A stretch of 64,000 bases of DNA, taken from NCBI GenBank assembly GCA_029747015.1, contig JAKOGI010000083.1, forward strand, positions 559,501 to 623,500, read 5' to 3'. Position 1 is the first letter of the stretch. The number at the start of each line of letters is the position of its first letter. The position numbers and the translations under genes were made by a program. Shown here in pieces: positions 36,330 to 48,748 of the stretch. The notes under the pieces were generated by a model, which was not told the origin of the DNA, ran no database searches, and was given only the letters and a program-made list of their open reading frames with translations. Source of the DNA: Carnegiea gigantea (lineage: Eukaryota > Streptophyta > Magnoliopsida > Caryophyllales > Cactaceae).

Positions 36330-37505
36330 GGGGTAATAATAGGGTTTAATCCTGGAGGCATTATTAATTCTATTAGGGAAGCACCTTTCAATACAAGGAT
36401 GCCTACTACAAGTGTGAACCAATAAGGATAAATGAAAGGACACCAAAAAGGCCAACTCATTTTGCTTTAAAAAGGCTTCGAAAGGCCCCTGAGTAATCCC
36501 TAGTGTGTGGAGCATCGTGACTCTGTAGTTTCGAATTGAGGATCTGGATTCGGGGGTGATGGTACAGTGATATTATGCAATGCATTACTCACTACCCAGC
36601 ACCATTTATAGCCCCCACTATTTAATATTGAAAATCAAATCTTAATTATGCTATCTTAGAATCACGCAGTAGATTAGTATGACTCATATTAGACAATCTA
36701 AAAAGATACAATTTTTAGTCCAACAAAAGCCAAAATAAAGTAAACAATTACAGTGGATGAGAAACTACCTAAAGATTACATCTTTAGTAATTTAAGATCA
36801 AAAATCACAAGAAGAGAATGAACAGGATAGAAGGAGGATGGAAATTACACCTCAGGATAACCCACATGATTTACCTAGGAACCCAAGAAAGTGAGACCTT
36901 TTAACTATCAATCGGATCTCTCCTTCTTGAAGTTCTCAATACGCCACTCGGGATTTTGTCTAACTTCTTGGATTATTGCACCAAATCTCTCATTATTTTC
37001 TAACTCTCACACAATGCTAGTTTCTAGTCTCTCACTAATGTCAATTTTTACTAATGCTTAACTCATTGATACCTCTAATTGCTGGGACAATCCCCTTTTA
37101 TAGCGGTTAAGCAGGTAATTTGAATTCGTTTAGAGAAAGAAGACTTACTCCTAATCTCACTAAGCTTAATCTAAATGGTGTACTAATTCAGCTAAGAATC
37201 TGACTAATTAAATGTGGTAAACTAATCAGATTAGCACTGGCACTAATTAAACTAATTTAGGCATATTCAACTTTGGAGTACAGGAAAATTTAAGGGACCC
37301 AATTAGGTTCCCTGTTAAGTGAACCAGTCAATTTCTAGCGTGGATCAAATCAGGCCTATAGGGCCTCTCTCTTGCTTTTTCCTTTCTTTTATGATTTCAA
37401 ATTCTATATTTAATTGTCAGCTTACTGGAGCCCTAAGTACATAACTTGGGGTATTATTTTCATTATCAGGTAATTAGAATGAAGATGTCATTTTTAGGCA
37501 TCTAC
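36330..37505 (-). repeat. 5' LTR of the Tat element (left boundary approximate)
   Basis: Aligns with 4240-5384 in the same orientation. The right end is TTTTTAGGCATCTAC against TTTTTAGGTATCTACA in the left copy. No polypurine tract follows on the right, as expected for a 5' LTR facing flanking DNA. Confidence 0.65.
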
Positions 37506-38350
37506 TCCAAGATCATTTCCCATCTTGAATCAACAACCTTAAGCTCTTCTTCTCCACTCCCCTCCCGATCTCTTTGCCAAACTCTCGTTTACATACCCTT
37601 TTCTAATCCCTATTCGCGACTAGGTTAAAGAAGACAATCATGAAAATGACAAATGAAAAACACAAGATGGTCCAGGTGAATGCTAACCTCACCGCCCATA
37701 TTGGATACCAAGAAAAGGAGATACAACACCTTAGATAAGAGGTCATGATCATGAGGCCAAAAACTAAGGAAGGAAAAGCCTGCATACTAAGAGTTAGGAT
37801 GCCTCTCACTAAGGTCTGTACACTCTTATGCATGGAAATAGAAGAAGCTTTTGGACTACTATACTGAAGAGGTCTTATGATGCTCATTGGACCAATAATA
37901 AGCTTGCCATCGAATAAAAGATCAAAGAACTGGATGAGAATGCATATCATATTGACCATCAAGGAAAGGTTTCAGTCTATTAACAATTATCTGGGGTTGA
38001 AATACCTCATTTAACACATGATTGACAATGCGATCATTTTATCCCAATATCTTAGGAGCTCAATGGTGATCCTAATGAAGTTACCTAAATACTATAGGAG
38101 TTAAAATACAACGGCATTTATTCCCTCACCATAAGGCATAAGCAACGTAAATAATACAAAGTAGAGACTTAGATTCTTCAGGATAATCCTATATTGGGGT
38201 TAAGGTGTCCCCTCACATTATCCCTATTTTTGCTTTACTCTAGCTCCTGTATCCGTCGTCTATATGAATAAATTCCCTTCATTCTTTCATCCATGTACAT
38301 GTCCATATGTTCTTTGTCCCCGTTCTCTTACGAATATTTCTGTCCTATGA
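37506..38350 (+). other. Possible 3' end of a plus-strand gene fragment
   Basis: From 37640 the plus strand reads MTNEKHKMVQVNANLTAHIG and YQEKEIQHLR, a heptad-like coiled-coil style, followed by several stops. AATAAATTCCCTTCATT at about 38267 could be a poly(A) region. It might be the tail of another antisense passenger gene or of a gag. I do not recognise it. Confidence 0.25.
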
Positions 38351-41300
38351 CTAAACCAAGTTGGAAAGTGGGAAAAAATACAAAAACAAAAAATTATAAA
38401 TGAAAATTACTGATAATCTCAAAAAGCATATAAAAAGAAGTGTGACTATAAGGACATAAGACTTCCTTTAGCAACCAATAATCTTCCTCATAACATACAT
38501 AATCCTCTTTGCACCCTTAAACCCGAACTTCTATGAGACCAAGTCAACGTCAGCCTTGGGATGGAATTCAAGTGTATTTTGAATGATGCCAAAATCAAAT
38601 ATAAGTATCAAGAGGAAAACACTCTAAGAACCAATGTCCACACATGATTCCATCAATCTAATAGAGTCATCTCCCCAAAAGAAACAAGCACAAAAAGTCA
38701 AATTCATAAAAAAGACTTACCAAAAAAAACGAAATGGCTAAAAGTCATGTGACAACTTACCTTTCACCTATAGTTCAAAACAATTATGAAGTTCTTATAT
38801 AATAATCTCATGCAAATTAAATCAGCACAACATCAAGAAGATTCAAGCTCTTGTGTCTAAATATTAAAAGTTGTCATGCTTGAAATTGATTAAAAAAGGG
38901 AAGGTTACAATTTCCATTCAAAAATAGGTCTTCCCAAATAATATAGAAATATATCATTCATAGAAATACAAAAAAAAAAAAAAGACCCCTATTTTTCCAA
39001 ATCATTCAAAAGCCAAAAATTCTTTGAAATAGAAAAGTCTTTACAACAACTATTGTGAAAAGCAAACAAAGAAAGACAACAAGCACGAATGAAAACAAAT
39101 ACATGTGTTTCATTTAATTATATGCTAATAGTGCATACATCTCACAGGAGGACCTAAGTTATGGCTGAATTAACTAAATGTCCATTGCACATGCTACCTA
39201 ATAAGGAATAAACATACATGAATTTGTCTCCTCAAATTACCACAAGCCATAAAAAATAAAAATAAAAAAGAAGTGATGACGGCTCTGACTCCAAATCGAT
39301 AACAAGTTGGCATGTCTCTCTTCGCATACAATTAGGTTTATATATGGGATAAGTTTGAGCCTCCATGCCGATTCGCCTTTGTTTGATTACCTACATCTTT
39401 AGTCTTACCATAAAAAGCTCTCCTAGAGGCAAAATCTCTCAAGTCACACACCTTTATGGAACTACAATTAGCCTGATTTTCATTGAGATATGTAGGTAAC
39501 CTTTCTTTGTTTCAACCATAAAAGTTGTCACACATGAAGGTTAATTAAGATTCTTGATGATAAAAATAAAAAAATTCAAAGTAAGCAGAATCTTCATTCT
39601 TATTACTAACCAAAGGGAACACTAACATGAACGGGTGGTATGTTTACTCCAACTGCAAGCCTAAGCACACATCTACATGTAATTTAAAATAATAAAAAGA
39701 GTGGCTTAGCTTTCTGAGGGTTCATGAAATATTGTCATATTTACCCTTCTTTTCATGAATTAGACATCATCACCTCACCATCACCTCCAATCACTCTTTA
39801 CCTCTCCCATAATCATGTGCACATTCTAATGCATCATCTTCACATTCATTACATCCCTTACCAACACAAAAGAACCTTGGACCGGGCACCAACGGACTTA
39901 GCACAAAAAAAAACCTTGAACCAGGCACTACTTAACTTTGAACAGGGTACTAGACTTGGAATTGAGTCTCTAGTGCATACAGATTCATGAGATCGATACA
40001 TATATGAACAAGCAAACCACTATACAAATAAACTTTCTCGACCAAGAGACAACCACCTGCAAAAGAAAAGCTTTTCCTAATATTCTTCTTGATCATTAAC
40101 CATCGCATAGCCCAAACTGGACTAGACTTCTTCACACCCTATTAGGGAAATTCTAGGTACAATCTTTACATCCCTCTTTCATAGCCTCTAGCAGCCTCAT
40201 CACGTCCATTCTAATCCTTGTGGCCCTGGCATCTCATGTACCTAACCCGATCATCTATGAAAATCCAACCTTACACCCTACTCCTCATCTAACTTGTAGT
40301 TCGAGCCTTACCCATCTCCATTTTACACCCAAGGATAAGCCAAACTTACCTCCTACACCATCCTATCCTCCTTAACGTTGGCTTTCCTACCCAGCGTTAG
40401 TTCGAGCCAAACTGGGTCCATCCCTAGACACTAGTGTCTCCAAAATGCCAAATGGTGTCTGAATCTTGCATAACATCATAATGCCACCATGTCACAGCTA
40501 ATATGTAGACATCATCCATGCACACCCACTCATGCATTTTCCTACTTTATGCATTCATCATGTGTTAGTACGTTCTCATACATTCTAAGAGTTAACATGT
40601 ATTCACTATGCATATATGTATAAGCTTGGTATTCATCTATAATGAGCACATACTCATCTACATCCCTGCCTATAATCCATACATATGCCCATATAGATAC
40701 TCATGTTCCACAGGCTACTGTTGCATTCATATACATAAACATGCACGTGCATATCTCATTCTTAGACCATATCTTGCTTTTAGGATTTCCATTGTGGGAT
40801 CCAATACATTTTTTAGGATTTTCATACCAAGATAATTTGCAGCTTTAGGATTTTTCATCTCGAGATAAATATCTCATTCTTAGAATTTTCATTGTAATAT
40901 GTACTACATATTTAAAATCTCCATAAAGACATGCTGAATTCTCAAGCTCCTCATTTCAAGCATATTGCCTTTTATCCCAATACACCGTTCCACTTTAGTA
41001 GCTCTTGCAATTATGGTCCACATATTGGTTGAAGACCCCATTCCCTCATAATAAGAAATAGATGACATCTCTTCCTCTCATTTTACACTATCTTAATAAG
41101 AGAATTATGGAGAAAATAACATTGAAAAAAACATCGAATAGCTAGTCTCCCAAGAAATGGAGCACTTTCTTTAAAAATAAATTTTAATGGTTATAAACCA
41201 TCCTAGCTAATTGACCAAAGACAATGCTCCTTTGGAGCAGTATTGATGGAGACTTAGAATGCCTGCTAGGTGCATCAATCACCTCTTAAGGATATCCAAA

Positions 41301-41515
41301 CTTAACAGGTAATATACTCTTACTGGATCTTCCGAATACACGTCCAAGTGTCTCTTCATAATTCATTCTATGCATATCTTGGAATTTATGTGTTAACCTT
41401 AGCTTTTTTGGCTTTCAAACATTACTTGAGTGGCTCAAGGGCTCAAAATTTGCATATCACACACTTCATGACATCGAAAGTAGTAGATTCCACATCCTCT
41501 CTCTGAGGCTAGGTC
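38351..41515. other. AT-rich non-coding DNA
   Basis: No conserved coding on either strand. Several poly-A runs occur (for example 38966-38980). The section 39700-40900 is rich in CAT/ACAT words. Retrotransposon untranslated sequence is likely, but there is nothing to anchor it. Confidence 0.5.
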
Positions 41516-41615
41516 ATTTCTTGTACTAATCATTAACAGCTGGAGTTCTTTTTCCTTAATCATAAGTGGCCAGAAATTTACCATCTTAGTCATACTTGAT
41601 AAAGCTTTCCTTTAT

Positions 41616-41800
41616 TCCAATGATTGGTGACTAAGCATTCTCTCATCTTAGTCATAGGTGACTAGACATTCTCTCATCTTAGTTATAGGTGAATATGCAT
41701 TCTCTCATTCCATTTGTACGTGAGTAGGCATTCTCTTATCTTAGTCATAGGTGAATATGCATTTTCTTATCTTATTTGTAGGTGACTATGCATTCCAAGT
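41616..41800. repeat. 31-bp tandem repeat, six copies
   Basis: Units start at 41616, 41647, 41678, 41709, 41740 and 41771, exactly 31 bases apart. The unit is close to CTTAGTCATAGGTGACTAG followed by ACATTCTCTCAT. Copies differ by substitutions, not length. Looser relatives with the same TAGTCATAGGTG core continue to about 42310 at irregular spacing. Confidence 0.95.
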
Positions 41801-42310
41801 GACTAGAGCTTATCTCATCTAAGTCATATGAGGGCCAAAACATCCTCTCCTAGCCGCAGGTGGCTAAAATTCTCTCACACATTTCCAGAGCTTCCCCTTC
41901 CTAGTCATAGGTGACTGGAGCCCTTTTTCCCTAGTCTTAAGTAGCTACAACTCCATGTGCCTGGTCCTAGAGATCAAGTTTTCCTAGTTGTAGGTGATCA
42001 TTCATTCCTTTCTCTTTAGTCATAGGTTGTTAGACATCTTCTCATCCTAATCTGAGGTGACAATACTTCTCTTTACCTAGTCCTAGGTGGCTAAGGATTG
42101 ACTTTTCCAGGTTGCACATGGCCATTCATTCGCTTTTTAAGTCATAGGTAGCTAAACATCTTTACAACCTAGTTGTTATAAGAGGCTAGAGCTCTTCCTT
42201 CGTACTCATAAGTGACTAGAGTGTTCTCATCATAGTCATAAACACCCCATCTCCAAGCCCTAAGGGGCTAAATCCCTTTCTATCTTGCTATAGGTAGTAG
42301 GAACCCTTGT
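41801..42310. repeat. Irregular continuation of the TAGTCATAGGTGACTAG repeat
   Basis: The core recurs near 41895, 41975, 42017, 42067, 42140 and 42206 with variants such as TAGTCATAGGTGACTGG, TAGTTGTAGGTGATC and TAGTCCTAGGTGGCTA. Spacing is uneven. It looks like an older, eroded part of the 31-bp array. Confidence 0.75.
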
Positions 42311-42759
42311 CCTAACTATAGGAGTTTGGTCTTGTAGGAGGGATGCTAGGTAGACCTTCCCTTTCTCTTAGCCATAGGATGTTCATCTTGGAGGAGAGAC
42401 CCTTGGTGGTATTTTTGACAATAGGAGGTTGGTCATGTAGGAGAAACCCTAGCTGGACGCTTTCTCTTTGTTCTAATCATTAAGATATTGACCTTATTGG
42501 AGGTGACCTTAGATGGGCGCCCATTTGACTCTACCCGTAGGTAGTTGGTTTGTGGATAAGACCTTTAGCGATCATGCACATACAATTAGAGCTTGGTCAT
42601 TACAGGATCACAGGAACTTGAAAACACCCCTATTTGCATACATTTATCCGGCCGCTTGAAAATGATTTTCTCTCGAGTGACCCCTTTATATTCATTCTTG
42701 CACAAGGATGCGAGTGGTGTGGGTTCAATGCGAGTTGAGCTATACGCATCTACATTTCC

Positions 42760-43290
42760 ACTTTCCAAAGTTATACCGATACCTATACCCATACCCGTCA
42801 GGTTTTGGATGGTTATACCTATACCTATCCCTATCGAATTTTTTGGATTCATGGATTTTATTCGGGTATATATAGAGGGCACAAAGTGTCACCCATATTC
42901 AACTCATATTTATATATGTGCTATATTTGATGAGCAATTTCAAGCGACGATCCTAAAAATCATGTCCGGATGAACTCACGAAAGTTAAAATTGTTTAAAT
43001 AAAAAAAAATAGTGTTTCATTTCTTCATAAATAAATACTATACACTTAGAGTTTCATGCGTGACATTTATTTTTGGATTTTACCGTATTTTGGTCGCTTT
43101 TTACTAGCAAATTGGGTACACAATTAGGTACGCGTTTTAAGAATTTATACCCATACTCATACTCATTTTCAAACACAATACGCATATCAATACCTATACC
43201 CACTTGAAACCCATTTTCAACACCCATTCAGATGTGCGATGGGGCGGATTTTGATTAGGTTTTTTGGGTTTGGGTAATACTCATATCCCT
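42760..43290. repeat. TACCCATACC-rich island
   Basis: Clusters of CCATACCC, ACCTATACC and GGGTTTGGGTAAT words at 42773-42835, 43148-43205 and 43262-43290. The plus-strand frame 42593-42973 is an effect of this repeat (VIPIPIPIPV) and not a gene. Similar word clusters occur in some plant DNA transposons, but no termini were found. Confidence 0.55.
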
Positions 43291-44242
43291 ACTTCTGCAT
43301 CTGTATACATCCTTACATGATATTGCATACTTTACCCTTTGCCCTCAAGGCCTCAGCCAAAGTGGGCTCCTATAAGCACCAAATTGCTACCTTTGGGGTT
43401 TCAGATTGACCACATGCTTGCGTGTCGTATGCATTATTACCTGATGATGACAATTACAAACCCATTGATAGTGAAGCAACATTATGCTAGAATTCCTGAT
43501 AGCTAGTCTACACACAAAACTATTTCTTTATGTCAAATCAAAAGTTTTAAAAAGCATTTGAAAACCCAAAATATTTCAATGATTTTAAAAAAGCCAAAAA
43601 AAACCTAATTTTATAGCTACTTGTAGGCATGTCGAATTGAACCTGCGACCTAGAGCATGGCATTGTAGGAGCCGAATAAGTTCGATGAAGCATTACCTCA
43701 CACTAATCTAGTCTAAAGCAACCCATTTTATTATTGAACATCAAAAAATAGGCCTAACCCAGAGTGCAGGGTAGCAAATCGATCGCAAATGTCGCCAAGG
43801 CTCAGTGGCAAGTTTCAAAGCCCTAACAACTATCGTAGGGCCCATGATCATGCCACTAGGCCTACCTTGAGTTGCACAACATGAATTGACGTGTGTTTTG
43901 CATGAATTTCTCAATCAATCAATTAAATCACCTCCAAATCCGAACCTAATTAATTTTGATTGATGAAAACAATTTTGGTTGATTTTACTTCATTTCATTT
44001 TCATTTGATTACTGAGGTCATTCGTAGTCAAGTGCACTTCCTCCATTATAAAAAAGTAGTCTTTCCCCCCTATTCAACACCACATTCTACTTAGAGGAAA
44101 CTCTACATTATTTTCTCTACGTCATTTACTACTTAGGAGAAACTCTCTCTTTTTCTCCCTAGGCACTCTTTTTGCTATAAAAATATTTTCAAATAGCAAA
44201 AACTTTGCCTAAATCCATACTCAAACATATTCATTTGGACTA
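43291..44242. other. Non-coding flank of the chromodomain element
   Basis: No coding or repeat signal that I can support. It ends at GACTA just before the LTR at 44243, which would be the left target-site sequence; the matching right copy lies outside the window. Confidence 0.5.
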
Positions 44243-45525
44243 TATAACGCCCCCAATTCCAATGTTTAGTTATTCTAACTGAATTACTTATTTACTGTTG
44301 ATTGACAGCGGAAGTTTTTTGATTGGAGGCATTACTGCCGCCCTAAGTCAGGCAAGGCTATTTAGTTATTAGCTTTATGATCTTACTGGAACGCTGTCAC
44401 AACCCTCAAATTCAATCAGACTAAAGGCATTTGCGTCAACTTTAAATTGTAATTTGACCATTACACATCCCAAAATATAACCAGAGTCAGTATCTTCTAA
44501 CTCTCTCTAGCTTAAGCATGCTTACTCAAGTTGTAGACTCAACATAATCTTCAAGCTCTGTCAAGCCTTCATCTTATGCGAGAATCCACTGTGAGCATCT
44601 AACGGCGTCAAATTGCATATGCAACAAATTCTTCCTTTACTTCTTACACCCTTCAGCTTGTTAGAGATAGGTTTATCCACTTATCCGTTGCCTAAAATAG
44701 AAAACACAAAAACATTCGAAATATGAGCCGAAGCTTAGGATGTATATCCCCATGCAGTAAAATAAGTTTTCACTTTAATTAGTTGGATGCCCGCATTTCA
44801 AAACATTTTATTTTACAAACAGGAGAGAGAGAATATATTAGTAAATCTGATTTACCGGTTATTATCTAGAAGTGGACCTCTGTTAATGTCTGCAGCGATC
44901 TTGAGATAGGTGCACACCTCCCAAACCGATCGAAAAGCCTGAGTTGTAGCCACACAGGTAAATTGAAGGAGCATAAGCCCTGATGATTGATAATTGATGG
45001 GGCCACTTGCTTAGGTGACAAAATATTACATAAATTGGTTCCTTGTATGAATATTATATTGATTTTACATAGTTTGGAAACATGTGAGTTTTCGAATAGC
45101 ACAGACACTTGGCCTTTGACAATCTCTCTCCGTTTTAGTGAAAATCATTTGCTGGTAGCTTGAAGCGATAGAGGTGACCATGCTTTTGCTTCAAATATCA
45201 AATTTTACGATTAGCATAAGTTAGGAAAATTTTATTAAAATTTTCCTTATTTAAGACATTATTTGAAGTCCTTTAGCTCTCCCCTTTTAACTCTTCGCAT
45301 ATTTATTCTTGCTTATTCACTTGATTTCATCTCATTCTGTTGCTATCATTTTCTCTTAAATTGATAAAATTTGTTTCACGTAGGTTACGATGGCATAATG
45401 TTATAATTCATCCCATTTTAATCATCATCAACATCATGGTTATGGACCACCCTTACCTTTATTAAAACTTGTCAACATCATTATTTTTTTGCTATACTTA
45501 TTAGTAGCGTTGCGATTCATGGGGT

Positions 45526-45576
45526 CATTGTTGTTGCTGTTGACCTTGTTGTTGTTGTTGTTGTTATTGTTGTTGT

Positions 45577-45608
<32 letters not shown>

Positions 45609-45675
45609 CTACTACTACTGCTACTATTGTTGTTGTTGTTGTTGTTGTCGCTGTTGTTGTTGTTGTCGTCTTATC
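45526..45675. repeat. Compound trinucleotide repeat (TTG/TTA/CTA)
   Basis: Blocks of TTG, then TTA, then CTA/CTG, then TTG with TCG interruptions. It produces a pure leucine plus-strand frame that is not a gene. Confidence 0.95.
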
Positions 45676-46869
45676 CCCCACCAATAGTTGCGTCATTGGT
45701 AATCGTCGTTATTATTTAGATTAATTTGTTGCGATATGGTTTAAGGGGATGCTAGGCGCTTGCTTCTGGGCCCGAGTCGAAAGGTACTCGCTTTGTTCTC
45801 CTGCTAGTCCCACTCATACAAGTATTCATTAGTTCTCCCATGCACAACTAGAGTAACATTTGACTCAAGTACCACAATTCCAGCTTTGCAAATGTTCTAG
45901 TTATATCAATCGACCTAAAAATATTCAGCTCATTTAAACGGCCAAATAATTATCAAGATGTCATTAAGAAAAGTCTACTCTAAATTCTTTCCCTCTCATT
46001 CTTAATTGTAAACCACCCAAAGTATTAGCTAAACATCTCCCCTTTAATAACCCAATCTTAGAATCTCATTAACTTCATATTTAGTTTGTGATTTTCAAAT
46101 ATTCCAAATTGCTACATCTCCCTCCATTCACTTCTCCACCATCCTCACTTGGAAATTAAATCTTGTCATATACAAGAACATAGACATGTACTTATATTTC
46201 TTTGTTTTCATTTGATTGTTACCAAGGATTTGCTTAAACACTATTAAAGCAACCCAATTAAAATTTTAACTTCATCAACCCATCATGGTTTTCACTTTGA
46301 CCTCATTCTAGTATGCACTAAAATCATCTCAATATCCTCAAAATAATATGATTAAGCCCAATATTTACACCAAACATCATTCCCTTAATACCATGTTCAT
46401 CCAAACACTCCTACTTCAACATAATTAACCAAATCTTTACACAAGCATTCCAAGCCCTAGTCACCATATTTATAGCAAAACATATGCCTCCAACCCATGT
46501 ATAGCACATTAGCTTCATTCAAATATTAGTTAAAATTGATCTAAACACAATTAAAGCAACATAGCAAGCTTAATTTTTCATCCTAATCACAAACCTCATC
46601 ATCATGCACATAACCCACATATATTTAATCCACAAATTTCCTTCAATTATTCAAAAAACTAATCTAAATATCATCAAATCATCATAATCAAACTAAAATT
46701 CAATCATAATATCCAAACCCTCACTCCTCACACTTCCTCTTAATTCCTCCCAACAAGCAACTCAATCTAAACCTTCAAACTCATTCAAGAAATTGATAAA
46801 ATCATACATACTAAAGCTAGTTATACCGTTTATCACAAAAATTTACATATAAAACATCAAAAATTGAAT

Positions 46870-47110
46870 TAAGGAGAGTTAGGGTTTCACCTTTCAACCC
46901 ACTCAAACACACACCGAAGAGTCGAAGAAGAGGATGGCTGGGACGACGGGCTGTGTGGCGGAATCCGATGAGGTTGGGCGTTGGAAACCAGCATGGTGGC
47001 TGATGCACGGTGGTGGATGGCGGCGGATGCAGCTGCCGGAAACAGAGCAGGGGCAGTGAGGGGGCGTCGGGCCTGTTCTGGTTCATGGGGAATCAAGGGG
47101 CTGGGGTTTT
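46870..47110 (-). other. GC-richer patch in the LTR
   Basis: Two overlapping minus-strand frames (46817-47086, 46887-47096) are Pro/Ser/His-rich and unlike any domain. They fall inside the 3' LTR, so they are best read as LTR leader sequence and not a gene. This may be the transcribed start of the element RNA. Confidence 0.5.
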
Positions 47111-47280
47111 GGGTTTATTTCTTGTTTTGTTTTGATTTGTTTGGGTGAAATGGTTTATTTTAAATTTAGTTAATTTTTTTTCCTTTTTCCTTTCTTCCTT
47201 TTATCTCTTGACACATGACCTCTTTTTCTAGATTTTTTTTCCATCTTTATCCAACATCTGTTATTTATTTTTTTATTTCA

Positions 47281-47437
<157 letters not shown>

Positions 47438-47747
47438 ATAGGTTTGGCTAAAATTAATAAATAAAATTATACATTTGTTGGGTGGAAAATTTGGGTGAAA
47501 TATTTTCATTTTTGATTAATACTTAACTCTTTTTATATACATAACTTCCTTGTTATTATTATTACATTATTACTATATTTGTTCATTTATTATTATTGTT
47601 ATTAATTTACAAATTAGCCCATTGATAATTTACGCTAATTTTTTTATTCCGCAGGCATTCAAATATTTATTAACACTTGAATGAATTATTTAGGAGCATA
47701 ACGAGGTCTATTTTGAGGTCACATTGTCATTTCAACCTGCAATGTCA

Positions 47748-47775
47748 ATATATATATATACATATACATATATAT

Positions 47776-47814
<39 letters not shown>
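47748..47814. repeat. (TA)n microsatellite, second tract
   Basis: A shorter TA run interrupted by ACATATACAT and AATATA, about 90 bases from the end of the LTR. Confidence 0.95.
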
Positions 47815-47904
47815 GCTAAATTGAAATGCGGCGCCCAACTTGCTTAATTTATGATTAGGATAATTTAAGGTAATTAACATGAATCTTCGTTCCGAGCCAT
47901 TACA

Positions 47905-47919
47905 GCCTTCCCCCCTTAA
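47905..47919 (-). other. Polypurine tract of the chromodomain element
   Basis: On the minus strand it reads AAGGGGGGAAGGC, directly followed by the LTR start TGTAATGG. Confidence 0.85.
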
Positions 47920-47948
47920 AATAAGTTTCGTCCTTGAAACTTGCAGAT

Positions 47949-48748
47949 TTAAAATGAATCTTGTCCGTACCTCAAATCGATATGGTACTTGCTTCTCACG
48001 TCTTCCTCAGTTTCCCATGTAGCCTCAGATGAGTTGTGATTGGCCCACAGGACCTTAACCAGAGGAATGCTTTTGTTTCGAAGTTGCTTAACTCTGTACT
48101 CTAATATCTGTTTGCGTCGCTTCTCATACATAGGTTCTCAGCGACTTGTACTGGCTCCGCTATCATAATATGTTTTGGATCTAGAACATGTTTTCTGAGT
48201 TGTGAAATGTGAAAAATGTTGTGGACATGCTCAAGTTCTGCTAGTAAGCTCAATTGATAAGCCATAGGGTCAACTTCTGGATAATTTCATACTGTCTGAT
48301 ATATTTAGGGATCAGTTTGCCCTGGATATGGAATATTCTTACTTTGCTAATTGAAGACATCTTTGACAATACCTTGTCTCCCCCACAGTGCTTTAGAAAG
48401 GGGCCATCTTAATAGTGGATTGATAGTTGTTATTATAAGAAAATTTCATCAATGGTAAGTAATCTTCCCACTCTCTTTGGAAGTCAAGCACACTAGCTCT
48501 CAAGATAGCCTCTAAGATTTGGTTCACTCGCTCGATTTGCCCATTGGTCTCAGGGCGGTATGAATTGCTAAAATTTAACTTGGTGCCAAAAGCTTTTTGT
48601 AGAGCTTGCTAGAACGGAGCTTGAAACCTTTGATCTCGATCTGACACTATCTCCTTTGGTATGCCATGCAGTCGAACTATTTCCTTAACATATAATTGTA
48701 CTAGTCTCTCTACATTCCAAGTGTCATGAATTGGTATAAAATGGGCAG
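47949..48748 (-). pseudogene. Integrase C-terminal half and chromodomain (gypsy)
   Basis: The minus strand from 48748 reads WNVERLVQLYVKEIVRLHGI and VSDRDQRFQ, carrying the second catalytic Asp of the DDE core. After a stop near 48610 comes QIERVNQ with the Glu. The last frame, 47949-48131, has LRNKSIPLVKVLWANH and SSEATWETEEDVRSKYH, the chromodomain that guides integration by binding modified histone H3. Frame breaks occur between these blocks. The upstream half lies beyond the copia insertion at 59377. Confidence 0.85.
48744..48748. repeat. Target-site duplication of the copia element, left copy (GGCAG)
   Basis: GGCAG precedes the TGTTGA terminus, and GGTAG follows the other end at 59377-59381. 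One C/T difference in a CAG (CHG) context is consistent with deamination of methylated cytosine. Confidence 0.85.

Noticed and set aside
42593..42973. 126-residue plus-strand frame
   Set aside because: Core is a VIPIPIPIPV repeat from the TACCCAT island; no other evidence.
45489..45719. Poly-leucine open frame
   Set aside because: A translation of the TTG/TTA trinucleotide repeat within an LTR.
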